Below, piece after piece: positions 23,152 to 32,017 of a DNA stretch of 64,000 nucleotides. Every line of letters begins with the position of its first letter. The stretch's first letter is position 1. Under the pieces are notes generated by a model, which saw only the letters and a list, made by a program, of their open reading frames with translations, had not been told where the DNA came from and searched no databases. Made by a program: the position numbers and the translations under genes. Source of the DNA: Trichodelitschia bisporula (Eukaryota; Ascomycota; Dothideomycetes; Phaeotrichales; Phaeotrichaceae); NCBI GenBank assembly GCA_010356995.1, contig ML996693.1:186001-250000 (forward strand), read 5' to 3'.

Positions 23152-26100
23152 CTACTGTTTACCGGATCTAGTCCGCGGTGCCGATGAGGGTGTTGATGCG
23201 CCGTCTGTGCCGCCAGCGAGAATGCCAACGCCCTTTTGGTGTAAACTCTTTCGCCAACCCGGGGGCCGTCCTCTGGCTTTGGGAAGTAGCTCTCCGTCGG
23301 GGCCGTACCTTCGAAAGGCTGAATAGCCGGCCGGGGAAGACTGCGAAACTTCCACGTATGCAGCTTGTGGAGTGGATCTGGAAGAGGATTGGGGGGTGTT
23401 TGTAGAGGGGCCTACTTGTCGAGTAGCTTTGAGAGAAGATTGAGGGGTGCCCGTAGAGGGAAATGGTTTGACGTGTGGTTTGCTCGGGGTTTGCACTTTG
23501 GAGGCAACCCCCTTGTAAATCGCGGAATCACGACGCGGAGCATCTCCCGGGCCGTTTCTGGAACCTTTTGCGGGCGTGGCTTGGCCGTCACCGTAAGTTT
23601 TTGCGGGCATGATTTGGCCGTCACGGGACGGTTGACTGACGCGAACACTCTCATCCCGAGTCGGACGGCGGGAGATGACAGGGATGACAGGGACGAGGGG
23701 GCCGGTACTGCGACGACGTTCCTTCAACGGTACAATCCGTGGACGTCCTGAGTCCAAGGTACCTGACTGAGAAGGCATCACCGCATCGACCTTCATCGCA
23801 TGAGGAAGAACTGAACGCGGATTTTTAGAACGCGGCGGTCCAGGGCGTTCAGCCACGTCCAACTCATCACGGGCACCATCATAGCCACCCATGACGGAAT
23901 CCGGATTCCCATGCCCCTTCATTTGCGGTTTCGGCTCAGGACCAACCGGGTCCATGATGTCCCACCTCAACGTGGCCAAGTCGCTTGTGTCGGTGATTTG
24001 CTTAGGAAAAAGGTCTTGGAGCTCCCTCAAGTGCTGATTTAATGGATCACGATCTGGATGCTTCCCCGTCGCGCGCAAGACATTGCTGGCAATATTGTTG
24101 AGATCGTAATCCGTCGACCATCGAGCATTTCTCTTATCAAGCGGCTTCGCCAGCTCAACATTTCTCACGGCCTCCTTGTAAGCCCTGGATCCAGTCAACC
24201 GGCGTCTCTTCGCGGCGAGCGGCTCAAACTCCTCCTTCCACACGGCCTGCGAATTCGGCACGACCAGCGAATGCGGCGCGATCTGCGAATGCGGCGCTAC
24301 CTGCGAATTCGGCATGACCTGCACATTCGGTAATACCAGCGATTTCGGCGCGGCTTGCGATTTCGTCACGACCTGCGAAGTCGGTGCGGCTTGTGAATAC
24401 GGCGTGAGAGGCGAAGCCTGGCCGATGAAAGCCTGCGGCCGAGTACTTCTACTAGGGGGAGGCATTATCACAGGCTCATCGTCCGAGAGGGAGGTCAGGT
24501 CCACAAGGTCGGTGAATTTGCGCTTCCTAGCAACATTCCCCATGGACATATGGCGGGACTCAAGAGAACTGTTCCTCAGCGCCGCCAGGCTCTGCTTGTG
24601 CCCGTCGTTGACCTGCTCGATTGGAGGCGCAGTCGCCGGCGCGGACTTTTTCGCGGAACCCCCGTTGGCGTTGGAAGGAGCGGGTACGGTTGCACGAGGA
24701 GGTTTTGGCGCAATTGACACACTGCTGTTCTGGAGAAGTGCAGAACCTTTCTTTAAAAGATTCGCCGCTGCTTGAATAGGATGGCCGGGGGCCTTGTGGC
24801 TGTGATACTGAAACCAGCCAACAACAGTTTCCGGCTGGGAAATTGGTACGCGTTCCTCCGTTGCTTGGCGAGGTTGGCCGGGAATCATATGGCTGTGAAT
24901 CTCAGACCACCGGACAGTATCCGGCTGGGAACTCGGTACGCGAAACCGGGGCGCCAGAGGGTGAGATTGGTGGGGCTCGGATTGAGGAGGCTGCGATACA
25001 GGTGTCGGTGGTACCTGTGCAAATGTAGGCTGCGTAGGTCGCTCCAGCGCCGAGCGTAGCATGGGGGCAGTCGGTGCGTGGTACTGAACGGGTGCCATAG
25101 GAGCCGGCGGAGCACTTTGCTGCTCCACCGCTCGTGCCTGCCGCACAGGAGCAGCCGGCATCTGCAATGGCGGAGCTGCTACCACTGGCGCGGAAGGAGC
25201 AACCTGTGCGGACTCTGGGCCAGACGACACCGTAGGCACAGTCGAAGAAGTAGGTCTCCGCTCGGGCTCCGAAGATTTAGGGCTCTGCCTCATCGTAGTG
25301 AGCAGCTCCCGTGCAAAGGGCGCTCGAACGAGTATGAGGTCCAGCGCTTCGATAGCCTGACATAGCTCATCGAAGCTTGGGTTTAGTTCGAGTATGCGGG
25401 CAATCGTTTCCTTCCGAACAGACTTTTTGTTAGCCACATTGGGCTTAAAACTGTTGAGCCACTTCGCTGCTGTCGTCGCAATCGCTTCCCTCTGTTCCGG
25501 GGTGTAATGGGTCGTGATCTGAGCCGATGGCAGTTTCGTAGAAGCCGGCGACTGAGAAGGGCGAGTTTGCGAACTCGGCACGGTGACCGTGACTGAATCC
25601 AAAGGTGGCCGGGACGGAATCGGTGCCTGTGTAGGAGCACGAGGGAGAGGCTTGGGTGCTGGAGGACCCGTGACATAAGAGGGGCCAACCCCGCTGGAGG
25701 AAGGATGTCGGACGTCAATGGATGGTGGACGTGCAGAGGGGCCTGATGATACAGGGGTTTGTCGAGTCTCCATTTCCTGAAGACGCGGGTCCAGGTTCGG
25801 GTTCAGGTTCTGTCCCAGATTCTGAGGAATAACGTTCGCTACCACATCCGGATGCTGTTGCTTGAGTTGCTCCAGCCTCGCCATCAAAGCTCGCAGCTCA
25901 GCTTCAGCTGTTGCCTTTGCGAGTGGAGACGACATGTCCGCGGTTTGGCCCCTAGTGGCCAGCGGTGCTCCAGGAATGCGAGGGCCATTCTTTCGTTTCT
26001 CTTCAACCAGCCAAGCAGCCTCCTCTTCCTTCGCCTTAGCCGCGGCAAGATCCTGTTCGTACCGTTGTCGTTTAGCAGTTTCCTCAACTTCGTGCTGTCT

Positions 26101-27312
26101 GCGCTGTTCTACCCGGCATGGATCCAGCACCCTCGCCTCCCACTGTCTCCGCTGTTCCGCCTCGCGTTGTTCTTGCTCTTCTGCCGCATGCTGTTTCTGC
26201 CGCTCAAGCTTACGTCGTATCGGTTCTAACAGTTCCTGTGATCTGCGTTCCGCAGCCAGGTATCGCTCCTCAAACTGGTTTAGCTCCGGCTCTTTTGCCT
26301 CACGTTCTCTCCGTTGATTCGCCCGGAGTTGTGCCTGCTCTTCCGCGGCCCACTGTCTGCGCCCCTCCGCACGCAATCTGTTCTCTTCCGCCTGACACCG
26401 TTCCTGCTCTTCCGCGGCGCGTTGTCCCCACTCCGCCTCGCGTTTTGCCTGCTCTTCCGCGGCCTGCTTTCTGTGCCACTCCTGCTCGCTTTGTATCTGT
26501 TCTTCCGCCTCGCGTTGTCTGGCTTCTGCTGCCCTTCTGGCGGCTTTCTCAGCTTCGACTCGACGCAAGTGTTCACGTTCGAGTCGCGGGTCGTACACCT
26601 GGCTTGGGTTCACGGCGTTTGACTGCTCGTACGGCTGGCTATTGAGTATGGGCGCAAGGGATGATTGAGCGTACTGCTGGATGGAATTACCTCCAGTCTG
26701 GTACGGCGGAACGGCAGGTAGCGCAAATCGGGAGGAGTTTCCTTGCCAAAGCTGTTGCAATTGGCGTGCTGAAGGGCTGTTCGACCGAGTGGGCGAGATT
26801 GCGGGAAGCTGGATCCTCTGGTGCGGAAAGGTGCCTAGGCCGTGAGGAGCAGATCCGCGAGGTGTGTTGATAGCAGTTGGCACGCGGTTTGGAACTGGGC
26901 CGGTCCGAGAAACACCGACGTTGGCGAGCCGCTGCTGTGAGACCTGGTGTTGGTACTCAGTTGGCTGTGGGGACGGCGAAGGCTGCTGTTGAACCTGGCG
27001 CTGCTCAGGGCGAATGCTATCAATGCCGGGTAGACCGCCGTAGCTCAACCGGTCGTAGAGAGCACTTGACTGGATGGGCGTCGACTCGAAGTGCGTAGGA
27101 GTGGCCTCGCTCACAGGGTAGTAGGGAAGATTCGACTCGTACGCGACAGCGCGATTCCCTACCCCCGTCGTGTTCTGGTCGTACCAGTTCGAATAGTATG
27201 GTTGCTGGTATGGATTGCTCGCTGGGTCGTTCTGCGAGTTCTGGACTGTGTTATTTGCGTTCTCCGTAATACGATTCGGCCCAGTAAAGTATCGTTCATT
27301 GGGGTCGGCCAT
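23152..27312 (-). CDS. large Gln/Pro-rich coiled-coil protein with C-terminal conserved fungal segments
   Basis: Single exon, 1386 aa. The N-terminal ~230 residues are Gln/Pro/Tyr-rich and probably disordered. Residues about 240-440 are a long Arg/Glu/Gln/Ala coiled coil (EAEKAARRAAEARQREAEEQ and similar). A helical patch follows (TAAKWLNSFKP... to ELLTTM), then Pro/Ser-rich linkers, and nine hexapeptide repeats of the type NSQVAP (24250-24411). A conserved-looking segment (YDLNNIASNVLRATGKHPDRDP) and a C-terminal RYGPDGELLPKARGRPPGWRK with an AT-hook-like GRP core come after. The ATGKHP and RYGPDGE motifs look like those of uncharacterised fungal nuclear proteins; chromatin association is inferred only from the AT-hook-like motif. 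It is divergent from RPL26. Confidence 0.75.
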   Translation of the reverse strand: MADPNERYFTGPNRITENANNTVQNSQNDPASNPYQQPYYSNWYDQNTTGVGNRAVAYESNLPYYPVSEATPTHFESTPIQSSALYDRLSYGGLPGIDSIRPEQRQVQQQPSPSPQPTEYQHQVSQQRLANVGVSRTGPVPNRVPTAINTPRGSAPHGLGTFPHQRIQLPAISPTRSNSPSARQLQQLWQGNSSRFALPAVPPYQTGGNSIQQYAQSSLAPILNSQPYEQSNAVNPSQVYDPRLEREHLRRVEAEKAARRAAEARQREAEEQIQSEQEWHRKQAAEEQAKREAEWGQRAAEEQERCQAEENRLRAEGRRQWAAEEQAQLRANQRREREAKEPELNQFEERYLAAERRSQELLEPIRRKLERQKQHAAEEQEQREAEQRRQWEARVLDPCRVEQRRQHEVEETAKRQRYEQDLAAAKAKEEEAAWLVEEKRKNGPRIPGAPLATRGQTADMSSPLAKATAEAELRALMARLEQLKQQHPDVVANVIPQNLGQNLNPNLDPRLQEMETRQTPVSSGPSARPPSIDVRHPSSSGVGPSYVTGPPAPKPLPRAPTQAPIPSRPPLDSVTVTVPSSQTRPSQSPASTKLPSAQITTHYTPEQREAIATTAAKWLNSFKPNVANKKSVRKETIARILELNPSFDELCQAIEALDLILVRAPFARELLTTMRQSPKSSEPERRPTSSTVPTVSSGPESAQVAPSAPVVAAPPLQMPAAPVRQARAVEQQSAPPAPMAPVQYHAPTAPMLRSALERPTQPTFAQVPPTPVSQPPQSEPHQSHPLAPRFRVPSSQPDTVRWSEIHSHMIPGQPRQATEERVPISQPETVVGWFQYHSHKAPGHPIQAAANLLKKGSALLQNSSVSIAPKPPRATVPAPSNANGGSAKKSAPATAPPIEQVNDGHKQSLAALRNSSLESRHMSMGNVARKRKFTDLVDLTSLSDDEPVIMPPPSRSTRPQAFIGQASPLTPYSQAAPTSQVVTKSQAAPKSLVLPNVQVMPNSQVAPHSQIAPHSLVVPNSQAVWKEEFEPLAAKRRRLTGSRAYKEAVRNVELAKPLDKRNARWSTDYDLNNIASNVLRATGKHPDRDPLNQHLRELQDLFPKQITDTSDLATLRWDIMDPVGPEPKPQMKGHGNPDSVMGGYDGARDELDVAERPGPPRSKNPRSVLPHAMKVDAVMPSQSGTLDSGRPRIVPLKERRRSTGPLVPVIPVISRRPTRDESVRVSQPSRDGQIMPAKTYGDGQATPAKGSRNGPGDAPRRDSAIYKGVASKVQTPSKPHVKPFPSTGTPQSSLKATRQVGPSTNTPQSSSRSTPQAAYVEVSQSSPAGYSAFRRYGPDGELLPKARGRPPGWRKSLHQKGVGILAGGTDGASTPSSAPRTRSGKQ
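24250..24411 (-). repeat. 18-bp tandem repeat x9 encoding a hexapeptide
   Basis: Nine contiguous, diverged 18-mers (plus-strand unit like CGAATTCGGCACGACCAG) in frame within the coiled-coil protein gene. On the coding strand they give (N/H/K/T)-S-Q-(V/A)-x-P units. Unit boundaries fall at 24250, 24268, 24286 and so on. Confidence 0.88.
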
Positions 27313-27785
27313 TGCGCGTAGATGTGGCGATGGGTGCGCGTGGTGGGGGTCATGATATGGCTAGAAGCTTTGTTGAGTAAAAGACGCGACCGGAGGTGAA
27401 ATACACACATAAACATGATGATAGCATGCCCATAAGATCACCGTGCACGCGTGCCGCCTAGTTGCTCGTTCTGGAAGGACCGGAGGAGGAGAATTTGGAA
27501 GGAACGATGCCGTAGAACAAGAGCACGGTTGCGCCCATTCCGTCTCGTGTACAGCTTTAGGAAAAGTCACTGCTAAAATTTAGGTGTCCAGCGGTATCTT
27601 GATGTGCAGCGACTTTATCTTCGGTCTGACGATCGCTGTAAATCGCTCGGCTCAGCAGGTTTCTCCGCTTCCGTGCCAAGGTTTTCCACATCGCGAACTG
27701 GCGCAGTCGAAATTGGCGTGTACCTCCATTTCAAAACCCGCAACGCCAACCCCACGACCAACTCTCCACCCCGGAATCCGACACC
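27313..27785. promoter_or_regulatory. divergent promoter, coiled-coil gene (-) / RPL26 (+)
   Basis: 473 bp between two start codons. It must include the ribosomal-protein promoter. No consensus element was identified with confidence. Confidence 0.45.
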
Positions 27786-28388
27786 ATGACGAGAGTTAAC
27801 AGCGGTATGCCGATCGGTTGTATTTTGACAGAGCAAATGCTCATGCGAAAATAGGGACCGCCTCCTCGCGGAGAAAGAGCCGCAAGGCTCACTTCGATGC
27901 TCCGTCCAGCGTGCGCCGGGTGATCATGAGCGCGCCCCTGAGCAAGGTGCGTTGCAACGACAATTTGAGGACTGCAACAGCTAACAGATGCAGGAACTTC
28001 GCGAGAAGTACAACGTACGGCCGCCCGCTCTCCATCCCATCCCCCGAGAAAACTGACGACCCCAGGTTCGCTCCATCCCCATCCGCAAGGATGACGAGGT
28101 CACCGTCGTTCGTGGCTCGCACAAGGGCCGCGATGGCAAAGTCACATCCGTCTACCGCCTCAAGTGTAGGCTATTCCATTCCTTTGCTGGCGTATGCTGA
28201 CACCGCTAGACGTTATCCACGTCGAGCGCCTCACTCGTGAGAAGTCGAACGGCCAGTCCATCCCCGTCGGCATCGCTGCGTCCAAGGTCGTGATCACCAA
28301 GCTCAAGCTCGACAAGGACCGGGAATCGATCCTGGAGCGGTTTGCCAACGGCCGGGAGGCGGCTAAGAAGAAGCGGGAGAGCAAGTAG
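27786..28388 (+). CDS. RPL26: 60S ribosomal protein uL24 (L26)
   Basis: Five small exons: 27786-27804, 27855-27946, 27994-28014, 28066-28165 and 28210-28388. Introns are 50, 47, 51 and 44 bp; 136 aa. The first exon encodes only MTRVNS plus one base; splicing to 27855 gives [20 protein letters not shown], the family N-terminus. Further junctions restore [24 protein letters not shown] and RLKYVIHVERL. A KOW-type segment ([17 protein letters not shown]) is present. The protein sits at the peptide-exit side of the large subunit. The 21-bp third exon (seven codons) is notable and easy to miss. Such intron density is common in fungal ribosomal-protein genes. Confidence 0.97.
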
Positions 28389-29087
28389 ATGGGTTCTGGG
28401 CTGGTTGCATCAGGCGTTCCACGAGTATCCATGGCTTGTTTTGACGGCATAACGGGGCTCGGACATTCCATGAGAGTATTCGAGCACAAAAGAATCAACC
28501 GGTTCTGACCATGGTGTCGACTTGTGGTGTTGCGGCTTGCGGCTTGCGGGTCGTGAAGTTCATGCATGCTATTGTGCTTCTATTGGTCCAGTTGCCGGTA
28601 TATATTTGCACTACTTCCTGTACAACCGCAGTATATCAACTCGGCAGCCTCATCCAGCAATGGGTGCCCTTGGCTGTCGTAGTTAAACAACTAGCGAAGA
28701 TCAATGCGGCGTCGTTGCCACTCTCGCCTGCAGACTGTCTCTCGAGCCCATGGAGAAGAGAGTTTGAAGGTGAGATACATATGCATACCCCAGGTAGGTC
28801 CTTTGCCATTTGTCAGCCTTTCATAGCAATAACGTCCGTCGGAGTCTTGCAACTGTCCGAGTGCATTGTGCTTAGATGTGTTTCTGCTTTCAGGTTCCTG
28901 ACTACTAATCATACCACCCCGCAATCGCGTACCGACTGCGTGGGATGTGGAGGTCGTGCACTAGCGGACGAATGATGCAAGATCGGCGTCTGGCCAGGCC
29001 GGCCACGGCGGGCTGTGATAGGCGGGGTCGGTGCATCTCCCGGCCGTTTACAGAGGCGGCCTGGTAACGACATCTTGAGCATTACAA
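28389..29087. other. intergenic region, RPL26 to SDR
   Basis: About 700 bp between two plus-strand genes. An open frame at 28511-28975 has hydrophobic stretches but no recognisable family and no splice support. The promoter of the SDR gene probably extends into the next feature. Confidence 0.4.
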
Positions 29088-29207
29088 ATGCAACTACTCG
29101 CGAGAGGTATATATCGAGGTAGCAGAAGCGGGGTGTTGCCTTCCATTCGCTCAGTCACCTTGCTTCAATCCCCGTTCTTCACTTTCAGATCCCTCCAGAC
29201 GTCAACT

Positions 29208-30039
29208 ATGTCTCCTAAGCTTATTACTGTCATTGCGGGTGTTGGTGCCGGAACTGGCGCTGCTGTTGCTCGTCGATTTGCGGCTAAGTATCCGGTCGTG
29301 CTCCTTGCGCGCAAGCCGGAGAATTACCAGCCGCTGGTGGATGAGATCAACGGCGCGGGTGGCAAGGCGATCGGTTTCTCGGCCGATGTCGGGGATGCGG
29401 CCAGCATAAAGAATGCATTCGCAAAGATCGAGGAGGAGTTCGGCAACGATGTTGCTGCTGCGGTAGGTTGCGTGCTGGTTTACGAGACCTGGGCTGATGA
29501 TGCTAGGCGGCGGTGTTCAATGCCAGCGGCGGGTTCGTTCGCAAGCCCTTCCTCGAGCTGTCGGAGCAGGAGTTCATCAGCTCGGTTAATACGTCCATGT
29601 GCCTCCGCCCACGCCCGTAATGAGGACGGTAGCTAACACCCGCAGTCACGGCGGCTTCTACTTCAGCCAGGCCTCGCTGCCCCTCCTCCTCCGCGGCGTT
29701 AGCTCCTCCGAACACGCCCCCTCGCTGATCTTCACCGGCGCAACGGCGAGCGTCAAGTCCAACGCCGGTGTCTCGGGCTTCGCGACCGGCAAGTTCGGAC
29801 TCCGCGCTCTGTCCTCGAGTCTGGCGAAGGAGTTTGGGCCGAAGGGTGTGCATGTTGCGCATGCGATTATTGACGGGGTGATTGATATCCCGCGGACGAA
29901 GGAGTGGATGAAGGATGCGGGGCCCGATGCGAAGATTGGGGCGGATGCGATTGCGGATGCGTATTGGCATTTGCATACCCAGCCTAAATCAGCATTTACG
30001 TGGGAGATTGATATTAGGCCGTTTGTAGAGAAGTGGTAG
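29208..30039 (+). CDS. short-chain dehydrogenase/reductase with an atypical active site
   Basis: Exons 29208-29462, 29507-29598 and 29646-30039; introns 44 and 47 bp; 246 aa from MSPKLITVIAG. An in-frame ATG at 29088 would add 40 residues (MQLLARGIYRGSRSG...) resembling a mitochondrial presequence. However, a TATA-like GTATATATC at about 29106 suggests that stretch is promoter and leader, so the shorter start is preferred. The cofactor loop is GVGAGTGAAVARRFA, followed by FNASGG. The usual Tyr-x3-Lys is replaced: the motif reads GFATGKFGLRAL, with Phe where Tyr is expected. This occurs in some fungal SDRs of unclear activity. The second donor (GTGCCT) is weak; its branch site CTAACACCCGCAG is good. 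Confidence 0.78.
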
Positions 30040-30568
30040 GGAAAGATGATCTGGGGTTTTGATGGATGAGGACTTAATGACGATTATGGCTGATATCGAT
30101 GTGGCGTGAATGCCCTTGAGAGCTTTTCGTCCATGTTTCCGAGTGAATACATCTATCTCAAGAGACATTTGGATCCGAAGAATGCACCACATGAATGTTG
30201 AGACATACAGGAGAGTAAGCAAATGACGCAAGTTTCTTCTTACTCTTCGGGCGTGAGAGCACATGTCAGCCTTGTACGGATTTCCTTCACCACCAACCAC
30301 ACAATGTGCCAATTGAGTAAGGAGAGAAGCCATCGTTGAATCCTATGCTTCAAACTCCTCAATGAACCACACCTCATGCATCGTAAATCACGATCCCTCA
30401 AATTGACCAAAGAGATTGCCCTTCAGGCCCCCCTCAAACCATTCGTCAAAATCACAGCTGAAAGTGGCCCGTGCGCATGGAGAACCTCATGTCTCCGCGC
30501 CGTCCGCCACACGACGCGCCCTGCACTTTGATGCCCAGTACATCCCCAACACCACACTTAACCTCCGA
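30040..30568. other. intergenic region, SDR to TSC10
   Basis: About 530 bp between two plus-strand SDR-type genes. No other gene or repeat is recognised. Its distal part should hold the TSC10 promoter. Confidence 0.45.
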
Positions 30569-31787
30569 ATGGCCCTCCAACTACCACTCCCCTCTCTCCT
30601 CCCCCTATCCCTCTCCATCCTCGCTCTCGCCGCCGCAACAATGTGGTTCTTCACCCGCAAAAACCACTTCGAGCTCGAAGGCCGCGTGCGTCCCCCCCCN
30701 NNNNNNNNNCCACTTCGAGCTCGAAGGCCGCGTGCGTCCCCCCCCCCCCCCCCCCCCCCCCCCCCTTTCACCACCCCAAAACTAACCTCCCCAGACCATC
30801 CTCATAACCGGCTCCTCCCAAGGCATGGGCCGGGAAGTCGCCGCGCTGTGCGCGCGCAAAGGGGCGCACGTAATCATCGTCGCGCGCAACGAGGCCAAAC
30901 TCGCCTCCGCCCTCGAGTACATCCGCGGAGCAGCCAAATCGCCCTCCCAACGCTTCACCTCCCTCTCCGCCGACCTCACTTCCAGCTCTGAGAACATCCG
31001 CGTCCTTGCCGAAGCCACAGAGTGGAATAACAACGCCCTGCCGGACATAGTATGGGCGAACGCGGGTTCCGCCCTCCCCCGGCTGTTCCTCGATACGAAT
31101 GTCGAGACGCTGCGCGCGCAGATGGACGTTAATTACTGGGCCGCAGCCTACCTCGCACACGCAACCCTCAAAGCATGGTTGACGCCGCTGTCCGTCTCCG
31201 CGCCGCCCTTACCTCCCGCAGCAGCGGCGGCGGCGGCGGAGACGGGGCCGCTGAAGCCCCGGCACTTCGTGATAACGAGCAGCGTGATCGCCTTCGCGGG
31301 TCTAGCGGGATACGCACCCTACGGCCCCGCTAAATCCGCGCTGCGCAGTCTAGGGGACAATCTCTCGCACGAGATGAACCTGTACAACGGGGCCTTAGCC
31401 GCGCCGGGCGCGCCCCGGCTACCAGAGACCAAGATCCACGTCGTGTTTCCCGGGACGATAACGAGCCCCGGACTGGAGTTGGAGAATCAAGTCAAGCACC
31501 CGGTGACACAGATGCTGGAGGAAGGAGACGTGGTGCAGAGCGAGGCGGAGGTAGCGGCGGCGGCGGTACGGGGGCTAGAGAGGGGAGAAGCTTTGGTTAC
31601 GACGCAGATACTCGGACATGTTATGCGCTGGGGTATGCTTGGGAATCGGCGGAATGGGTGGGGGGTGGTGGATGCGTTTGTGGGCGGGGTTGTGAATTGG
31701 GTTTGGTGCTTTGTGGGGCCGGATATGGAGCGCAAGGTGTGGAAGTGGGGGAAGGAGAAGGGGATTAGTGATGGGAGGGCGAAGTGA
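30569..31787 (+). CDS. TSC10: 3-ketodihydrosphingosine reductase
   Basis: Two exons, 30569-30685 and 30795-31787; 369 aa. Exon 1 encodes an N-terminal membrane anchor (LPLSLSILALAAATMWFFTRK). The splice joins HFELEGR to TILITGSSQGMGREVA, giving the glycine-rich NADPH motif. The catalytic YGPAK and upstream ITSSV are present. The C-terminal hydrophobic end (GGVVNWVWCFVGPDMERKVWKWG) matches Tsc10/Ksr1. It is an ER enzyme of the second step of sphingoid-base synthesis, reducing 3-ketodihydrosphinganine. An Ala/Pro-rich loop (AAAAAAAE) before the active site is longer than usual. The intron contains the assembly gap and a duplicated exon edge, so its true length is unknown, but the coding sequence is unaffected. 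Confidence 0.92.
30664..30765. other. assembly gap with flanking duplicated sequence and poly-C run
   Basis: Ten Ns (30700-30709) separate two identical copies of a ~36-bp string that begins CCACTTCGAGCTCGAAGG. One copy is at 30664-30699, the other begins at 30710, and the second runs into 28 consecutive Cs (30738-30765). This looks like two contig ends overlapping at a homopolymer that were padded instead of merged. The real intron probably has one copy only. Confidence 0.9.
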
Positions 31788-32017
31788 GTGCGTTTTTTCG
31801 AAGGCGGGTGTCAGGTAATTGTAAAGTAGTTGTGTGTTCAGACTAATTAGCTCTGATTCTGAGACATGTACGCCGATTCGGCGCTACATAGCTCGAGCTC
31901 CTCAATCAGATACAACATGTCAACCCGGCATTCTCAGCACCCTCGTCCCCGATCTTGTCTCGACTGTCAATTACCTCCACCACCCCTACTCCTTCACAGC
32001 GCCTCGATCATGCACCC
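31788..32017. other. short convergent intergenic region
   Basis: 230 bp between the TSC10 stop (+) and the stop of the Cys-rich membrane protein (-). 3' flanks only. Confidence 0.5.

Noticed and set aside
23100-23170. A 45-bp intron (GTAAAC...AACAG) joining the coiled-coil and zinc-finger ORFs
   Set aside because: Length and ends are good, but the upstream part ends in phase 1 while the downstream frame needs phase 2, so translation would stop soon after.
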